Shown: positions 23,677 through 37,579, counted from the stretch's first letter. The stretch is DNA of 64,000 bases from Cryptomeria japonica (GCF_030272615.1 NC_081414.1:819030396-819094395), one strand, 5' to 3'. Numbers and translations are program-made. The notes: a model not told the origin generated them from the letters alone.

Positions 23677-26600
23677 ATGGCACCTAAGATCTAGAATCCT
23701 ATTGTTGTTGAAAACATCAAAAAGCCCTCACTGAAATACTCTTTAACTCCCAAAATTGCATCTGAACCGGATGACAAAACTGCATTTTCACTCATTCCGG
23801 ATAGAGTTTTATTAGTCGAGGATGTGAGATTCTTTACCAAATGTCGAGTTGAAGAACTAGGTCATGTTGAAATAAAAGACACATATGATGAACTGTGTAT
23901 CGATGATAAAATGGATGCAAATATGAACACATCAGAATCAAGGGATTAACTGAAGCCCTAACCTATCCTCGTGTATTCAAACCCCAGTGGGTCAAGTTTG
24001 TTCTGAGCAGAGTTCATGATGACTTCATGTGGCTAGAAGAGCAATCGTTTAAGATCACCAAGGAAATCATTCATTTGATCACCGGTTACCCTATTTATGA
24101 TCATGCCCGAGCCCAGAAAATGATATCATAGAAGGAATTGATCAGTTTAACGAGAGTAGAATCTGATTGCAGAGGACTAAAATTGAACAATGTCACTGAT
24201 GCAGAGCTAAATTTTTCCATTAGAGTAATAGGTTATTGTTTCTTCCAATCAGCAAGGGAAAACAGTGTACCCTGTGCAGCAATAGACTTAGCTTATAAAA
24301 TTGTGAAGAAAGGCATGCAAATTGATTTATGTGAGGTATTGTTGAAAAACCTATTTGAGAATCTAAACACCATAAGGAAGCCAAAGAAGAACAATTTGGC
24401 CAATACACTAAAGTTTGGATCACTATTAATATGCATGTTTTTCTATTTTGAGAAATTTTTTCCATTAGTCAGTAAAGTAGTTTGGGAGCTACACTGACCA
24501 ATCACCCATCAAATCAATGACTTCATCAAGAAGCTAGGTGATAATTTTAATCATATTATGGATGATTATTTCAGCAAGTTTCAGGAAAGAATGCATAATA
24601 GGTACTGGATTCCACCCAAGCTAGTGGAGAAATACAAGGATGACATATGTTTTGAAGTGGACACTGATTACTGTTATGTGAATGTTGTGGAACCAAGAAC
24701 TCAATCTTTGCCACCTATGGGTTACGAGATTGATTCTAACATCACACAACAACAAATAGATGCTTTTCTGACATTACCAAGGCATGCTACCGAGCTAAGG
24801 TATGGAACATATGAGGAAGTGAAGGAAAAAGTAAAAATGAGCATTGTAGTACCCAAAGCTACAAGGAAGGCAACAAAGATGATCAAGACATTAACAGAGA
24901 AATTTGGAGAAGGTTCTTCCTCCACACCTATCAAAGGCACTATAGTAATCACTGAAGAGGAATATGAAGCCCAAGAGGCAACTATAACACTAAGCACTGA
25001 ATTGCCTAAGGGAAAAGTGTTGAAAAGAAAGAAACAGGATACATCAAAAGTATCACCGACTCCTCCAGCAAAGCAACCTAACACAAGAGCATCTGTAGCA
25101 TCACCGAGTATGAAAACAAAGAGTGTTGCCGCACCCAAGGTAACAAAAAATTACAAGAAATCTACTTAGAGACTCATTTTGGCAAAAGAGTCTAGTGACA
25201 CCGAATCTAAAGATGCAAGTAAATTTCAGATTATCAAGAGCAAGAAGGTAAATGTACATAGTGTTGAAAATTTTTGTGCTAATCTGAAGCAATATGGTGG
25301 ATTTGGAGCATTCAGATATGTTAAGTATGAATCCAGATCTGATGATGAAAAGAGACAAATAGAAGAAGTCGTCATCTGTACACTATTGAAATTCTGATTG
25401 GCTCCATTGGAATTATCTAAGTCACTTCCAAATGAATTATATCTACATATTGACAATAGGTGGAAGTATGCAATGGACTTAGAGAAATAGATGAGAGAAA
25501 GAAGTTTGGTACATCTTCTCCCAGACATGTCGGTAGATGAGATCACCGAACATCTAAAAAACTACCACACAAAATTCCTAGTCAAGCAAAGAGCTTTAAA
25601 ATTGATGAATGGACTTTACTTGGATGTAGAGAATGAGACCAAAGAAAAATGGTAGGAAATATTTCAAATCAAGAATGCTGGTGAACAAGATGAAGTTGAA
25701 ATAGTTGATGTCACCGAGCAAGATTCTGATATCATCGAGCAAGACCCTGCTGACACTATACAAGTAGATGAGGATATCATGGAAACCGAGGCACCTGAAT
25801 AGGAAATGATTGAAGGGAATGCATATGCCAAACTGGTATCTAGCAAGTCAATTTTGGAGCAAGTTCAGCCCTACCCTCCAGTCACTCAGTCTACTACAAC
25901 CGAGGCCCCTCAGGATACTGAACAAGGGACAAAAGGTCACAAATATATAGAAGGAGAAACTGCTTCTTAGGCCACCGGGGAATAGTCTTCACAAGCTCCT
26001 TCTAGCACTAAAAATGTTACATCTAAGATCCCAAGCACTGAAGCACCAAAGGACACAACAAAGGCTACATCAGAGGTTAAAGGAACCAAACAAAGTGTTG
26101 CCTCTACCGAGCAACCTACCAAGGGTCATCAAGCCTCACAAGCCATTGTTTTAGTTCAACCAATGAAAGGTAAAGAAAAGAAGATGAAAAAGCATAGTTT
26201 CAAATTTGATTTGTCAAAACCAATAGTGTTGCCCAATGTTGATATTTCCAAATTAAAAGGGAAAGCACTCATTGAATTCGGTGAACTATGCAAAGCCAAA
26301 GTCGAACAGGAGAAGCAAATGGCTATTCAAAAGAAAAATAAAGTACTTCAGAAGGTGAAAGCACTCCTAACCGATATGCTACCTGAAGCTACAGTAACCA
26401 AAGATGCAGCCATCCACATTCAACTGGATGAACTCCAAACCAAGATAGAGACATCTGGAGTAGATGCATCCAAATATTTGAGCAAGATAAAGGACAAGGA
26501 GCTCACTACAAAAATGATTGAAGAGGTATAGAAAGCTCTTGCCATTGGCAAAGTTAAACTTGTAAAATTTATTGCTGAGTTGTCCCCTCAACTCAAGCAC

Positions 26601-27059
26601 ATTCTTTATTTATTTCAAGAACTCTGTAGATTTTCTCTATTCCTTAAGGACATCAAAAATAAAATGGAAGAAATTGAGAAAGAGATCATTGATCTCTCTA
26701 ATAAGTTGACCACTGAGCCACAATTCATTTAGAATTTTTATACCAAGCTACAACAGCTCATGGCTCAACAATTGGAACTAAGGAATGAAGAACACAAGAT
26801 AAGGATGGACATAATGACACTTCAAACATTATTCCTTCCTCATCTTTCATCCATCCAAGAATAGATCAACAAAGCTACCTCCCTATCCACTCAGCAAGAG
26901 GGAAGCACCTTAGATGGACTCATCTCATTGTTAGCTGACATTACAACTCAGAATTCACTTATGGACAGTGTTAAGGATGCCCTCTCTGCCGCCCTTACCG
27001 ATGCAAAGACAAAGTACAAATCCATTTTTGACTAGTTGCCCCCACCGAATGGTAACTAA
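23677..27059 (+). pseudogene. Second long ORF of the pol-less element
   Basis: It starts with an ATG at 23677 (MAPKI then a stop). After a frameshift near 23930 a single frame holds to 27059 with about ten in-frame stops. The first third (about 23930-24700) has the layout FVLSRVHDDFMWLEEQSFKIT..IIHLITGYP... and a conserved-looking helical part, again like the putative plant transposon protein / Athila ORF1-like domain. The middle (24900-26160) is Thr/Glu/Lys-rich and low-complexity with many ACCGAG codon pairs. The C-terminal third (26163-27059) is predicted coiled coil. The role is unknown. The position and domain resemble the extra ORF of the Ty3 element at 8890-14876. Confidence 0.55.
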
Positions 27060-27379
27060 GTTTTGATGTTTTTCAAAAAGGGGGAGTGAGTATCATATAA
27101 AAGTATACAGGGGGAGTATATATCGAGTATATACCGAGCAGAGCAGGACAAAGTATTCAAATTTTGACAAGGAACAGAGAACAAAGTAGTTAACACAGAA
27201 CATTGATCACCGAGCATGCAAAATCAGAAGTTTTGTATAGTATAGTGATAAGGGGAGTATATCTAAATATACTATTTCATTGACTAATGAATATACTGTT
27301 TGTTTAGTCAAATTTTGCAAGTATATAGATTTTTGAGTCATGACTTTGAAAGTAGTTTTGTCAAACATCTCAACTAATG

Positions 27380-27393
27380 TCAAAAGGGGAGAT
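27380..27393 (+). other. Polypurine tract
   Basis: TCAAAAGGGGAGAT stands directly before the 3' LTR. A further purine run, AAAAAGGGGGAG, lies at about 27075 just after the second ORF and may be a decoy or secondary tract. Confidence 0.7.
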
Positions 27394-28579
27394 TGTTACT
27401 ACTTATTAAGTTGCCATTAGTTTTATATCCAAAGTCATTCTATATACTCTAGTCGGTTACCTCTACCAAAACATTCAGTTGGTATGCACAGAACAGTCGG
27501 TTAAAGAAGAAAGTATTCACAGAGCCCAGTATACACCGAGCTGTCTACCGAGTATCATTCCATGTCTATCGAGCAACAACAATGATACACCGAGTGAAAT
27601 GTTTTACCAGATTCATTGAACCTAGACACACATGTGGAAACATGTTACAAGATCGATGAACATAGAACTGTTATCACATTGGAAATTGCACTTAAGGATT
27701 GTGTATGATTTTGAGGTCATCTAACCAATGAAATATTTTGCATGGTTATTCATTTGATAAATCATGTTTGTAAGATCGAAGCAATGAATCAGATCACCAA
27801 CATAAGAGATCTATTTATACAACATAGATTGAGATCAGATGATATAGGAAATAGTGACAAAGAGAGATATATAGAGGTGTATGAAGCAAGACATGTGAGA
27901 TACATAAGAATGCACTAAGTGTTATGACTGTTACAGAGACACAGAGGTCACCAAGAAGGATTTCAGAGAACAGTCAAAGAATAGAGTAAACAGAAGGGTT
28001 TACCGAGTTACTTCATGGGTTACCAAGGTACGCTATAAGCAAGGTAATCTCATTATGAGCACATAGAATCTGCTATACCATTCCAGATGTAAAGTTGCGG
28101 ATATTTGTAATGATTTATTGTAATATTTTGAAGTTGTAAGAGAAACCTTTAACAGGGTAAAAGACACTAACAAAGTCTATAAATTGTAAAGCCTTTAACC
28201 AGGTGCAACATTTAGAATAAGTGTTGTAAAATCCTTTAGCAAGGTAGATCTAAAGATCTTAATACTCCTAACAGGGTAAGCTATCAGAAATAGCTAAACA
28301 TGTAGCTCTAACCGAGCACTCTTTATTATTGCAGTAGTGAAGTTGTGGGTGCCATCCCCACCACATTTTTTCTCTCTAACCAAGAGTTTCTGCATAACCA
28401 AAATATATGAGTTATGGAGTGAATCATGTATGATTGTTATTTATTTGTTCTAGCTTTATGTTATGTTGTAGTAGTTTTTGGTTTATGCATAACAGTAAAG
28501 ATATTGTTGTTAAAAGGTTTTGAAGTACTGATTCATCCCTCCTCTCTCAGTACATTAGCTTTCCATATTGGGCCTAACA
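27394..28579 (+). repeat. 3' LTR of the pol-less element
   Basis: A direct repeat of 20500-21709 with TGTTA/TAACA ends, followed by the duplication ATCCC. Differences from the 5' copy are mostly single transitions plus the missing 24-bp repeat. Confidence 0.9.
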
Positions 28580-30445
28580 ATCCCTTCTTCTTTCTCACAT
28601 GCTCCATGTGCTCGATCATTTTTCTCCTTTTATCTTGATATTTTAGACTAATGAGATCCTAAGACCTTGGGTGATTGGTGTTTCTTGTGTCTTTATTATC
28701 TTGATGAACATATTTTGATGATAGTATGTACTTTATCAAGGGTATGAGCATTAATTCATACTCCTACTAAAGTGGAAGCTAAATGTAGTGTCATAATTTA
28801 TATCCTCGTACAATTTCATGCTCACTTGGGCCTCACTTTAGTGTTTTTGCCTTCTATGCCTTGATTATGAATATTTTTACTCAAACCAATATTAGATATA
28901 TGATCTCTACTCTGTACCGCTACTTCCTAACCTTTTACCAATCTAAAAGAAATGAATAAGGTGCTATGTTCCATAGTATAATCCAAATGGCCCCAAATTT
29001 GAATCCTTTAACAATTAGAAAAAGTTGAGTGGGAAATGATATCTAATGTTGACTTTCTTTGTAATATTCAACATGTTTCATGAGGATATGGAGAAAATCC
29101 AGTCTTATTCGAGCTTATTTGAAACATCTCTCTACAAGTTTCCAATTCAACTCTAATTGAGCAAGTAATTAATCATCATTAAGGTACTGAAGGAAAGGTA
29201 AAGTCTTTAGATTTTTAAGCATTTAAGATAAAATCCATGAGAAAATATATGTGAAGAGATGCATGAATCCTACATAACAACATCAACCTTTTTATGCATA
29301 CCTCAAGGAAAAGGAGATTCATAAAGGAAGGTATAACATTTCAATTCAACATTTTGTTTCCAGATCTAGCCTCTTCCATGCAAGCGTAAGCTCTCTTTTC
29401 TATTGTACCATCATTATAGGGTTAATTCCAAACCTTGACCTAGGAAAACCCCTATCAACCCAATACCATTTTTCCTCTCTTGTGTGTGCAAGTCATAGGA
29501 TTATCAAAGGAGGATAGATTAAAAAAGTATAGATCGAGACAGAGAGAACCAAACATTGAAGAAGTAGAAAACCTTGGATGCAAGGGTACCTCATTCTTCA
29601 ACACTCTTCCAACATAATTTTAGGGACATATTCTGAGCGACATTTTGATATTAAATTTGTTTTTGACATTTGCATATGATAACTTTAGGTCTAGGATTCC
29701 TAGTGACATGGTCCAACACTTTTTGGCTCAAATTACAGTCACGAGTTCCTTTTTACTCTCATTTCTAGATTTGTACTTAGAGTTTGCATATCTAATCTAT
29801 AGCTTACTGTTTATGCTAATTACTATGAATTTTTCATCATTAACTCTATTTATTGTATTTAATCATTCCATCTTATCCATTTGCAATAATTCAACAAAAA
29901 GGGAAGTGACCAACTAATTGTGCGGTCCAAATCTACCATAGGTTTGAAGTTGGGCTTATTGGCCATTTCCCCAATATGAGTTGATGTGAATGGGTTTGAT
30001 TCTTAGTTTGCATGTTTAGACTAGTGAATCCCATTCCACCAATATTACAATATTAAATTAATTAACGTATGAAACTATTTATATTTAATTACATTTGGTA
30101 TCCTAGGCACCATGATGTAATGAATATGGGTGATTTAGATTCCACTCTAACATACTCATTATATTATTATTATTATTATGAACATTTGGTTTAAGTACTC
30201 ATTTGATAAAGTTTTTTTGTGGCTTGAGATCATAGAAAGAAAAGGTTTAAATATTATGATACAATTATTGATATTCTCACTTGGTCCATGGAAACTTTCA
30301 AATAAATATCAAATAGTAATTATAGGTCCCAAATTAACTTTGAATTACTTCAGTACCTAAGTTATCAAGTCATGAATGTATCTATAGATTCATAAGGTAA
30401 TAACTATAACCATTCAATAGAATAATTTATTAATTTCCAAGGGAT
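28580..30445 (+). other. Non-coding old sequence with an LTR-like fragment
   Basis: The first 200 bp continue the sequence interrupted at 20499. At 28784, TGTAGTGTCATAATTTATAT followed by CGTACAATTTCATGCTC...TTTAG resembles the LTR start at 63273, so an LTR of that family probably begins here. I cannot place its end. The rest is AT-rich with a short (TTA)n run near 30164 and no coding sequence that I can support. Confidence 0.35.
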
Positions 30446-32057
30446 ATTGATGAATTGAAGCATCTTCTTGAGAAGAATAGAATCAGTTTGCCTTCTAGAT
30501 TATCTATTTTAGCTTCTTCTTCTAAACAAGCATAATTTGATAAGGGCAAGAGTCATACTTTTGGGACAAGTAAAGGAAAAGCTCTTTGTGATACTACAAG
30601 TCATGATTCAGAGAGATAGCTTCTTGATTATAGAGCTTCTCATCATATGGCATCTTCATAGTCCACGTTCTCTTCATTTGAGCCTTGTAATGTGCCACTA
30701 ATTTTCATGGGAAATCATACATATATGAATGTAATTGGAAAGGGATCTATTGATATTGGGGATGACACCTTCAATGATGTGTTGTGTGTACCTCTCTTGA
30801 CAAACAATCTTCTTTCCATCTATCGAATCACTCATGGTGCTGCAAGAAAGACTGTGGAGTTCACACCTGATTTAGTTGTTATTAGAGACTTGGAGAGTAG
30901 AGAAATAATTGCTACTAGGGATGTGGATCATGAGTCTTAGTTGTACTCCTTTTTCAGATTTTGTTCCTATTGATGAGTTTGATTCTTTAAATGATGATCA
31001 CACTTATTGTGTGGATTCCAATATCGAGGAGAAATTTGGTTACTTGAACTTGGTTATTCTCACATGTGATCCAGTTCTTGAGCCTTGAATTTCATCTCCT
31101 CCTATTGATATCACATCTATTGTTGCTCCTAATGATGATTATCTCACTAGAATTTTGACTTCTTTTGATTTAGTGAAGTAGGATATACCCTATCCTCTAG
31201 ATATAGTTCCTTGGGATGACTACTTGATAGACATTGCATCTTTGTTTGTGGAGTCCTACATTGCATATTTGAGAGACATCATTGATGATACTCATCTTCT
31301 CTTTGATGGATATGATCCTTCTTCAGTTTTTACGAGGGAGCACTTTAACCCTCTTGTTCATTCTCTACATTATCGTTCTTTCGATTTTGATGTAATTGTG
31401 GATACTTATGTACAAAATTTGGAGGATGTCTCTTTATATTTATAGGAGACACTTGAGTCTTTGGATCATGTTCTACATTCATCTTCACTAGATCATGAAT
31501 TGTCTTTTTCAGCAGTATGGCCTAGTACACTTAATTTGGAGGGGGCAACTTTCAACATTGACATGGGGACACTTGAGTAGCTTTCAGAGACTCAATACAT
31601 CAAGAGTTTTCTTCCTACATCTTCCTTTCAAGATTGGGGAGAATTCATGCATACACCTTTGGTCTTGCTTCTTCCTAAGGGGAGGAACATTGTTCGTCAA
31701 TCATGGAGCAACTTCTTCATTCAGTTTTGAACTACTAACATTGGTGCACATTCTACATTGAAGGGAGGATACTTGGTCTCACTTCTTCATCTACCTTATG
31801 GGGAGGGGACTTTTTCCTCACATGGGGTTTTGTCCTGCTCATTCTTCTTTGAGAGTTCTTTTGTAGTTTCATCTCTCTCTCTTTTTTTTTGTGGGGGAGG
31901 TGTGGGGGGGGGGGCATTCCCATTGGGTTTTCTCCCTTTTTTTTTAGAGAGATTGCATTGCATTTGTACATGGGTACCTAACACAGTCTAGTAGTTGGGA
32001 ACCATCTTGCATTGTTATCTTGAGTCTACATTCCCCTAACTCATACTTAAGGGGGGG
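30446..32057 (+). pseudogene. Copia derivative C: protease and unknown tail
   Basis: The left end is truncated. It starts within the gag C-terminus (DIDELKHLLEKNRISLPSR). Near 30625 the copia protease motif is altered to LLDYRASHHMASS, where D-S/T-G-A is expected. The 82-residue open stretch 30692-30940 is the conserved continuation (MGNHTYMNVIGKGSIDI, FNDVLCVPLLTNNLLSIYRI, then TRDVDHES). After it, where integrase should be, a long Asp/Ser/Leu-rich reading with stops (31224-31445 and beyond) matches no pol domain. The same tail is present in element B (56000-57040). A polypurine tract precedes the LTR. Confidence 0.65.
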
Positions 32058-32461
32058 TGTTGGTGTAATTTATGTTTCATGTAATTACACTTTACTTAAG
32101 CTGACTTAGGTAATGCATGTCATAGTAATTTTCATAGGATACATGTAGGGAAGTGCATATCTAGGGAATATGGTTGTAGGAGAAATTCCACCTTCAGTGG
32201 GTGATCCACCTTTAATTGAATTATCTATTGTTTCTCTTACCTACCATTGCATCTCATTGGGCCACATGTCATGATTGTGTGCTCTCTTTTCCCTGTGGCC
32301 TTCCCTTTATAAGAAAGATCATGTACATTGTATGATTGATTGATCTACTTGCATCTTGATGAGAATATAGTTTGTTCTTGTCACATATTATTTCTATCTT
32401 ATTCTTGTGTTTTCCATTGCCTCTAGATCTTGGGTGGCTACCTTCATAGGAAATTCTCACA
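32058..32461 (+). repeat. 3' LTR of copia derivative C
   Basis: It begins TGTTGGTGTAAT right after a run of seven G (polypurine tract TTAAGGGGGGG) and ends TTCTCACA. Its tail CTTGGGTGGCTA matches the tail of the element B 5' LTR near 45578. No 5' partner is present, in keeping with truncation of the element. Confidence 0.65.
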
Positions 32462-33232
32462 ATATCAAAAAAAATTTAGTTCTTTTTTGCACTTTTATAT
32501 CCTCTGAGTTATTTCATATTACAAGTTGGATCCTATGTTTTCATGTACTTGCATAAATCACTTTACTATGCACCATAAATATTGTTTTAATATGATTTCC
32601 ATTCTTATGTTTTTAATCACACTTCATTAATAAAACCCATGTATTTCTCTATGAATCATGATGATATTTGTTTTGATGGAATCTATCCTTTGTATCTATT
32701 AGATCCAAAAGTACTATGGAATAATTTGAATGGATCCAAAGGAGATCCATCAAAAGGTTTTATATCACCAAGATCCATAGAGAAGCGTATAATTTCTATA
32801 AGTAAGGGCCATTATGTGCAAAAGAGTGAACAACATGATTAAAACATTCTTTATGGACCATAGTAAAGTGATATATGAAATCACGTGACAAAACATGGAG
32901 GTGTGTAAAAGAATCATGGCATGAGGTAAATCATCACGTAGCTCTATCAATAAAATTATTACCAATGAAATGTACATCAATTAAAAATCATCATATGAAA
33001 ATAAGAACACTTAAACATGTAATTTTTATTTTCAACTTTCCACTAAATTGATATATTATGGGTCTATTAAGAGGATGTTCATGTTGTAAATCATAAAATC
33101 ATTTAAGATAAATCCACTAGCTTCATCATAGAAATATAAATAAGTATCACTATAATCATCACCAAACAAATACTGGATAAATTATGATCCACAAGATAAA
33201 GAATATGGATCATGATGAGCTATATAGGAGTA
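32462..33232. other. AT-rich intergenic sequence
   Basis: No gene, RNA or repeat boundary is visible. It is AT-rich and contains the target duplication GTAA (33233-33236) of the adjacent MITE at its right edge. Confidence 0.4.
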
Positions 33233-33236
33233 GTAA

Positions 33237-34351
33237 GGGTAAATGCACAAAGATGAGTCCCACTTAGGAGGAATTGTGTGCATTGGGAAACGTCCCACTA
33301 GGAATGGGGCCCCATTTTATAGAAAATGGGAACTTGTTATGCTTCGGGCTGCCGAGCCAAAAATTCATAAAATGGGGCCCCGTTTTGTAAAAGTATTTTT
33401 TTTGTTAAATCCCTACAAAGTCATTTTTGCACTTTATATGATGGGAACCCAATATATTTAAATAAAGAGGCCCCGTTATAGAACGGGCCCCTGTTATTTG
33501 AAATTTCAAAAACAAATCCACCATGTGCATCAGGTTTAGGTTCGGGAAGAGCATGGAATGCCCAAACCTTAGACTTTGACCTGCAAGTTCAAGCTTGTAT
33601 CAATGACATGCTCAATTATTGACTTCTACCAAATTTTCATGCCTATTATCAGAGAATTTTTTGACAAAATTAAAACCCATTTCAGATTACACTATGTAAA
33701 TTCTGAATATGTATTTTTAAAATTTTTTTGATTATTTTCTCTATTTTTCAAATAATTTATACTCAATCTAGTTCATAAACTTGAAATATTGATTGATTTT
33801 GTTTATTTAATAACTTTTTATTTTAATGTTTTTTGACAAAAAAAATTATGTCATCAATCTACATATAATTCTTTTCCATTGAATTTTTTTTTGAAAAAAT
33901 GATAAGTTTAGGTCAAATTATGTGGGTTGTACACGACGCATTTTTAAAACGACAATTAGGGCCAATAAAAAATTAATAAAAAAATAAAATATTAAAAAAA
34001 ACAAAACAAAAAAATATACTCATCAATATTTAGTGTGTTAAAATCATTTCCCAAGAGGGTTTGAAAAAAAAACTTTTATTTGTGTCAAATAGTGTGGGCC
34101 ATACACAAGCATTTTTAAAAAGTGGTTTTTAGAAATCCCTTTTGAAAGTAAATTTATATTATGTGGGTATTAAAATAAATTACATATTTGAAAGCTACAC
34201 TCCAAGTTCTATATTTTATATTCTGAACTTTTTTCAAGATTCAATCTCTAAGTGCTTCAAATTTTCAGCTCAAATATGGCAAAATTTGAAAATCAGGGAA
34301 AACACTTCCACTTTTTGGCCAAAAAGTGGACTCAACTTCTTGCACTAACCC
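33237..34351. mobile_element. MITE copy 1, palindrome-rich
   Basis: The imperfect terminal inverted repeats begin GGGTAAATGCACAAAGATGA at the left and, read inward on the other strand, GGGTTAGTGCAAGAAGTTGA at the right. The flanks carry a 4-bp duplication, GTAA (33233-33236 and 34352-34355). The left part (33295-33500) holds repeated GGGGCCCC-centred palindromes (such as AATGGGGCCCCATTTT). The right part is AT-rich, with a perfect CACTTTTTGGCCAAAAAGTG palindrome at about 34309-34328. It has no coding capacity and is a non-autonomous DNA transposon of about 1.1 kb. The second copy is at 43565-44720. Confidence 0.8.
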
Positions 34352-34355
34352 GTAA

Positions 34356-35304
34356 GATCAAATGAAAGTGAGAAAGATATATCAATAGTAATAAAATAAG
34401 AACAATCATCACAAATCTCATCACTAGGATAATCATCATAGACAAATAACCCAAAATAAAAAATTATATCAATAGTTAGGGTGAAGGTGCATTATCATCA
34501 CATGTAGGTGAAGATAATCCATGCAAATATAACACAAGGGACCATAATATAAATATGATGAAAATGTGTCATACTTATAGTCATAAGGATGTATACAATT
34601 AATAATAAATATAAAATAGATAAATACATGGACATAAGGTGAATATGATATGTATGATGTATATCATCAAGTTGCATAATAATGTCTAGCATAGGTGAGG
34701 GAGGTGTGTCAATAACTATGATACTAGATTCATAGCTAATGCATGATGAATAAATACTAGGTAGATAGTTACAATGCATGTATCGTCATGGAACTCATGA
34801 GGACGTTACTTAAGAACAACTAAGATGAGAGAATGAGTACTAAACAACAACGAAAAAAAAAATTAATAGATCATAAAATGGAACTTCCAAAGAAAAAATA
34901 ATTCATGTTCATAGTGTAGAAAGTCAAGTGTATATCAAGGATGGGTTGATCATATGTTATTAAAGATAGGAAAATGTCAAATTTGAAATATATGCCTTTA
35001 TATCAACTAAGGAGAAAATCTAGAAGCATGTTGATTATCCAATGGTTAGAGGGTAGTATGCAATATGTCTATCACTATATGTATACCCAAACCCTAGTCA
35101 AAGTACAATATTCATATGTGAACAAAAATTAATCCATACCTTATTTTTTATTTTTAATGAATGATAATATCATAATTATGATAGATTTGGAAACCTTGTG
35201 ATTAGTGAAGGTATAGTGCCAAAACCTATTGGATATAAAAGTAGATGGGTTTATCAAAATTATAAATAAATAATTGGACCTCTTCATTAAATTTAGATTT
35301 TACC
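34356..35304. other. AT-rich intergenic sequence
   Basis: No gene or recognisable element. It has many ATCATCA and ATAATAAA words. A 93-residue minus-strand open stretch at 34498-34779 has no recognisable domain and is biased by the AT content. Confidence 0.4.
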
Positions 35305-36610
35305 CATAAGACATTCAATTAACCTAATTTAGAATGTGGATAGATTATGTAAAAAAATAAAAAATATTAATTTATATAAATAAATGCACTAGTTGGTCCT
35401 AGTGGCCGATACATGTCTACTTCTTTTATAATATTATTTGAATTGTAACTTAAAATAAAAAATCTTTTTTGTTGGATGTAAAAGAAAATAAAAATTGAAT
35501 TGTGTGGTCCTAAAAGTTGGTGGATTGATCATGTGTACTACAAGATGAATCTTGAGAGTTGTCAATTTAACATTCTACATGGATCTAGCATATAATGTGT
35601 GGGTTTGAACTAATTAATGGTGTAGTTGCATGACATGATTTATTGGTTCCCGATGTTTACTCAAGTGCATTAGTAGTAGAATATCTAGAAGATATTCCTA
35701 GATCACAAGGGTCATGTTCCCTTGGGTTGGCCTCTATCATTGAATTTTATTTATCATCGTGGAAATGGTTGAAGGAAAAACTCTTTAGTTATGCAAGCAT
35801 TGAAAAGTGATTTAATGGAGGATTATATTCTTTTAATGCTTCAAATTGAAGTGTTACTAGAATGATTATCTTCACAAAACATATAAATATTAATATGAAT
35901 TGTTTGGGAATTAATGTACATTAATTACATTTAGATATGAGGATATAATTGCTAGTTATACATTCAATTAACCTAATTTAGAATTTGGATAGATCATGTA
36001 ACAAAACTGAAATATATAAATCATAGAAATAAATGTACTTAGTTGGTCTAAGTGGCTCATAGATAGTTTTCTATGAGTTTCATCATATGATTTGAATTCT
36101 AACTTAGAATAAATAATCTTTTATTTGTTGGAAATAAAAAGATTCAATTGTGTTGGTCTTCAAATTTGGTGGATTGATCATGTGCTCTATGACATGAATC
36201 TTGAGTGTTGTTAGCCTAACATTCTACATAGATCTAACATGTAATGTGGGGATTTGAACTAACTAATAGTGTACTTATATGACATGATTTATTGATGCTT
36301 GATGTCTACTTGATTGCAAATATGAGCAACATTTAAAATATCTAGAAAAGATTCCTAGATCACAAGGGTCTTGTTCCCTTAATTCAACCCCTATGATCGG
36401 AGTATTTTTCTCACCGTGAAAATGATTGAAAAAAAAAATCTTTAGTCATGCAAATGTTGTAGAGTGATTTGATGGAGAATTAGGGTTCTTTATGCTTCAG
36501 ATTGAAGTGTTTCTAGAATGACTCTCTTCACAAAGAATATGAATCTTAGTATGAATCACTTGGGAATTACTACACATTAAATGCATTTAAATATGAAGAT
36601 ATAGTAATTA
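35305..36610. repeat. Tandem duplication, period 649 bp
   Basis: The block starting with ACATTCAATTAACCTAATTT at 35311 recurs at 35960. The two copies stay alignable for about 640 bp (shared TTGGTC.TAGTGGC, GGTGGATTGATCATGTG, AGATTCCTAGATCACAAGGG and others), with frequent substitutions and short indels. There is no coding sequence. It is an old local duplication. Confidence 0.8.
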
Positions 36611-37579
36611 ATTATACTTGAATGTGTATGAAGTTAGTTCATAATGACTAGTGGAATAGGATAGAGCTAGCAAAATTTGAATTTTGATTTCTTGGAGTCA
36701 ACTTTGTATGGTATGGACTAGTCCTTCAAACAATGGACTTGATGTAAGGCATGAAAGTGAGGATATTAAAGTGATAAGTGGATGTATGAAAATATTTGCA
36801 CGAATGCATATTATAGATAATAATATATAAATAAAATAATATGATGTGAATAAAAATAGAAAATGATTAAAAGAATAAACTAAACTTTACATAAGAATAT
36901 AATGTTTATTAATACACAATTAAATAAAACTATTACATCAAAATAAACCTAAAAATAAAAAATAATTCAAATGAATATAAAAATTTCAATATATCGTAAT
37001 GAAATTATATGTTATACCTATGTAATAAAAATATAGATCCATTAGAACCTAGTGTGAAACTTGATAAAGGAACAACTAAATTACTTTGGAAATGGAGGAG
37101 AGAGCAAATATCAAAGGCTTCAACTCAAAAATCACTCAAGGTTCACAAAACTTCATATTGGCCCATTTAACAAGTCAATCTATCAACATATGTCTCATAA
37201 ATTCAAATTTGAAAATTTGATTATCCAGCAATGAAAATGACCTCATAAAACAAAAACTACAAGTTTCTTTTGAAAGTCTTTTAACTATCTTCCACAATTC
37301 ATGCAAGAATAGGGATTTTGATTCAAAGTGTTTGAGGAGGCTGGTCAAAGCCACCAATATAAATATAGCAACCAGCCTATTAAATACATTTTGTTCAAGT
37401 AAACGCATCCTTTCCCCCTGCACATAAACATTGATAACCTCAAAACTATACAAATAAGTGGTAAGCAAACACAATATTCTTGCAAGACTAAGATTGAAAC
37501 AAGGAATAAAACATATTTATAATAAACATGGTTCTTCATCTTGAGTTGTGAAGTTATTTACAATATTTATAATATTGAT
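36611..37579. other. Non-coding sequence
   Basis: AT-rich. A 99-residue minus-strand open stretch at 37175-37474 has a hydrophobic middle (FILVALTSLL), but I do not recognise it and no splice context or conserved motif supports it. Nothing else was seen. Confidence 0.35.

Larger units (their letters stand above)
20500..28579 (+). mobile_element. Pol-less LTR retrotransposon (gag plus second ORF)
   Basis: The LTRs at 20500-21709 and 27394-28579 are flanked by the exact duplication ATCCC (20495-20499 and 28580-28584). The 3' LTR has intact TGTTA...TAACA termini, and the 5' copy begins TATTA through a G-to-A change. The interior has an initiator-Met primer site, a gag with zinc knuckles, a second long ORF and a polypurine tract (27380-27393). 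I see no protease, integrase, reverse transcriptase or RNase H anywhere in the 5.7 kb interior. It is a non-autonomous element of the gag-only kind (compare the published TR-GAG class). Confidence 0.85.

Noticed and set aside
37175-37474. 99-residue minus-strand open frame near the YABBY gene as a second host gene
   Set aside because: No recognisable domain or exon borders; one open frame of this size is expected by chance in AT-rich DNA of this length.
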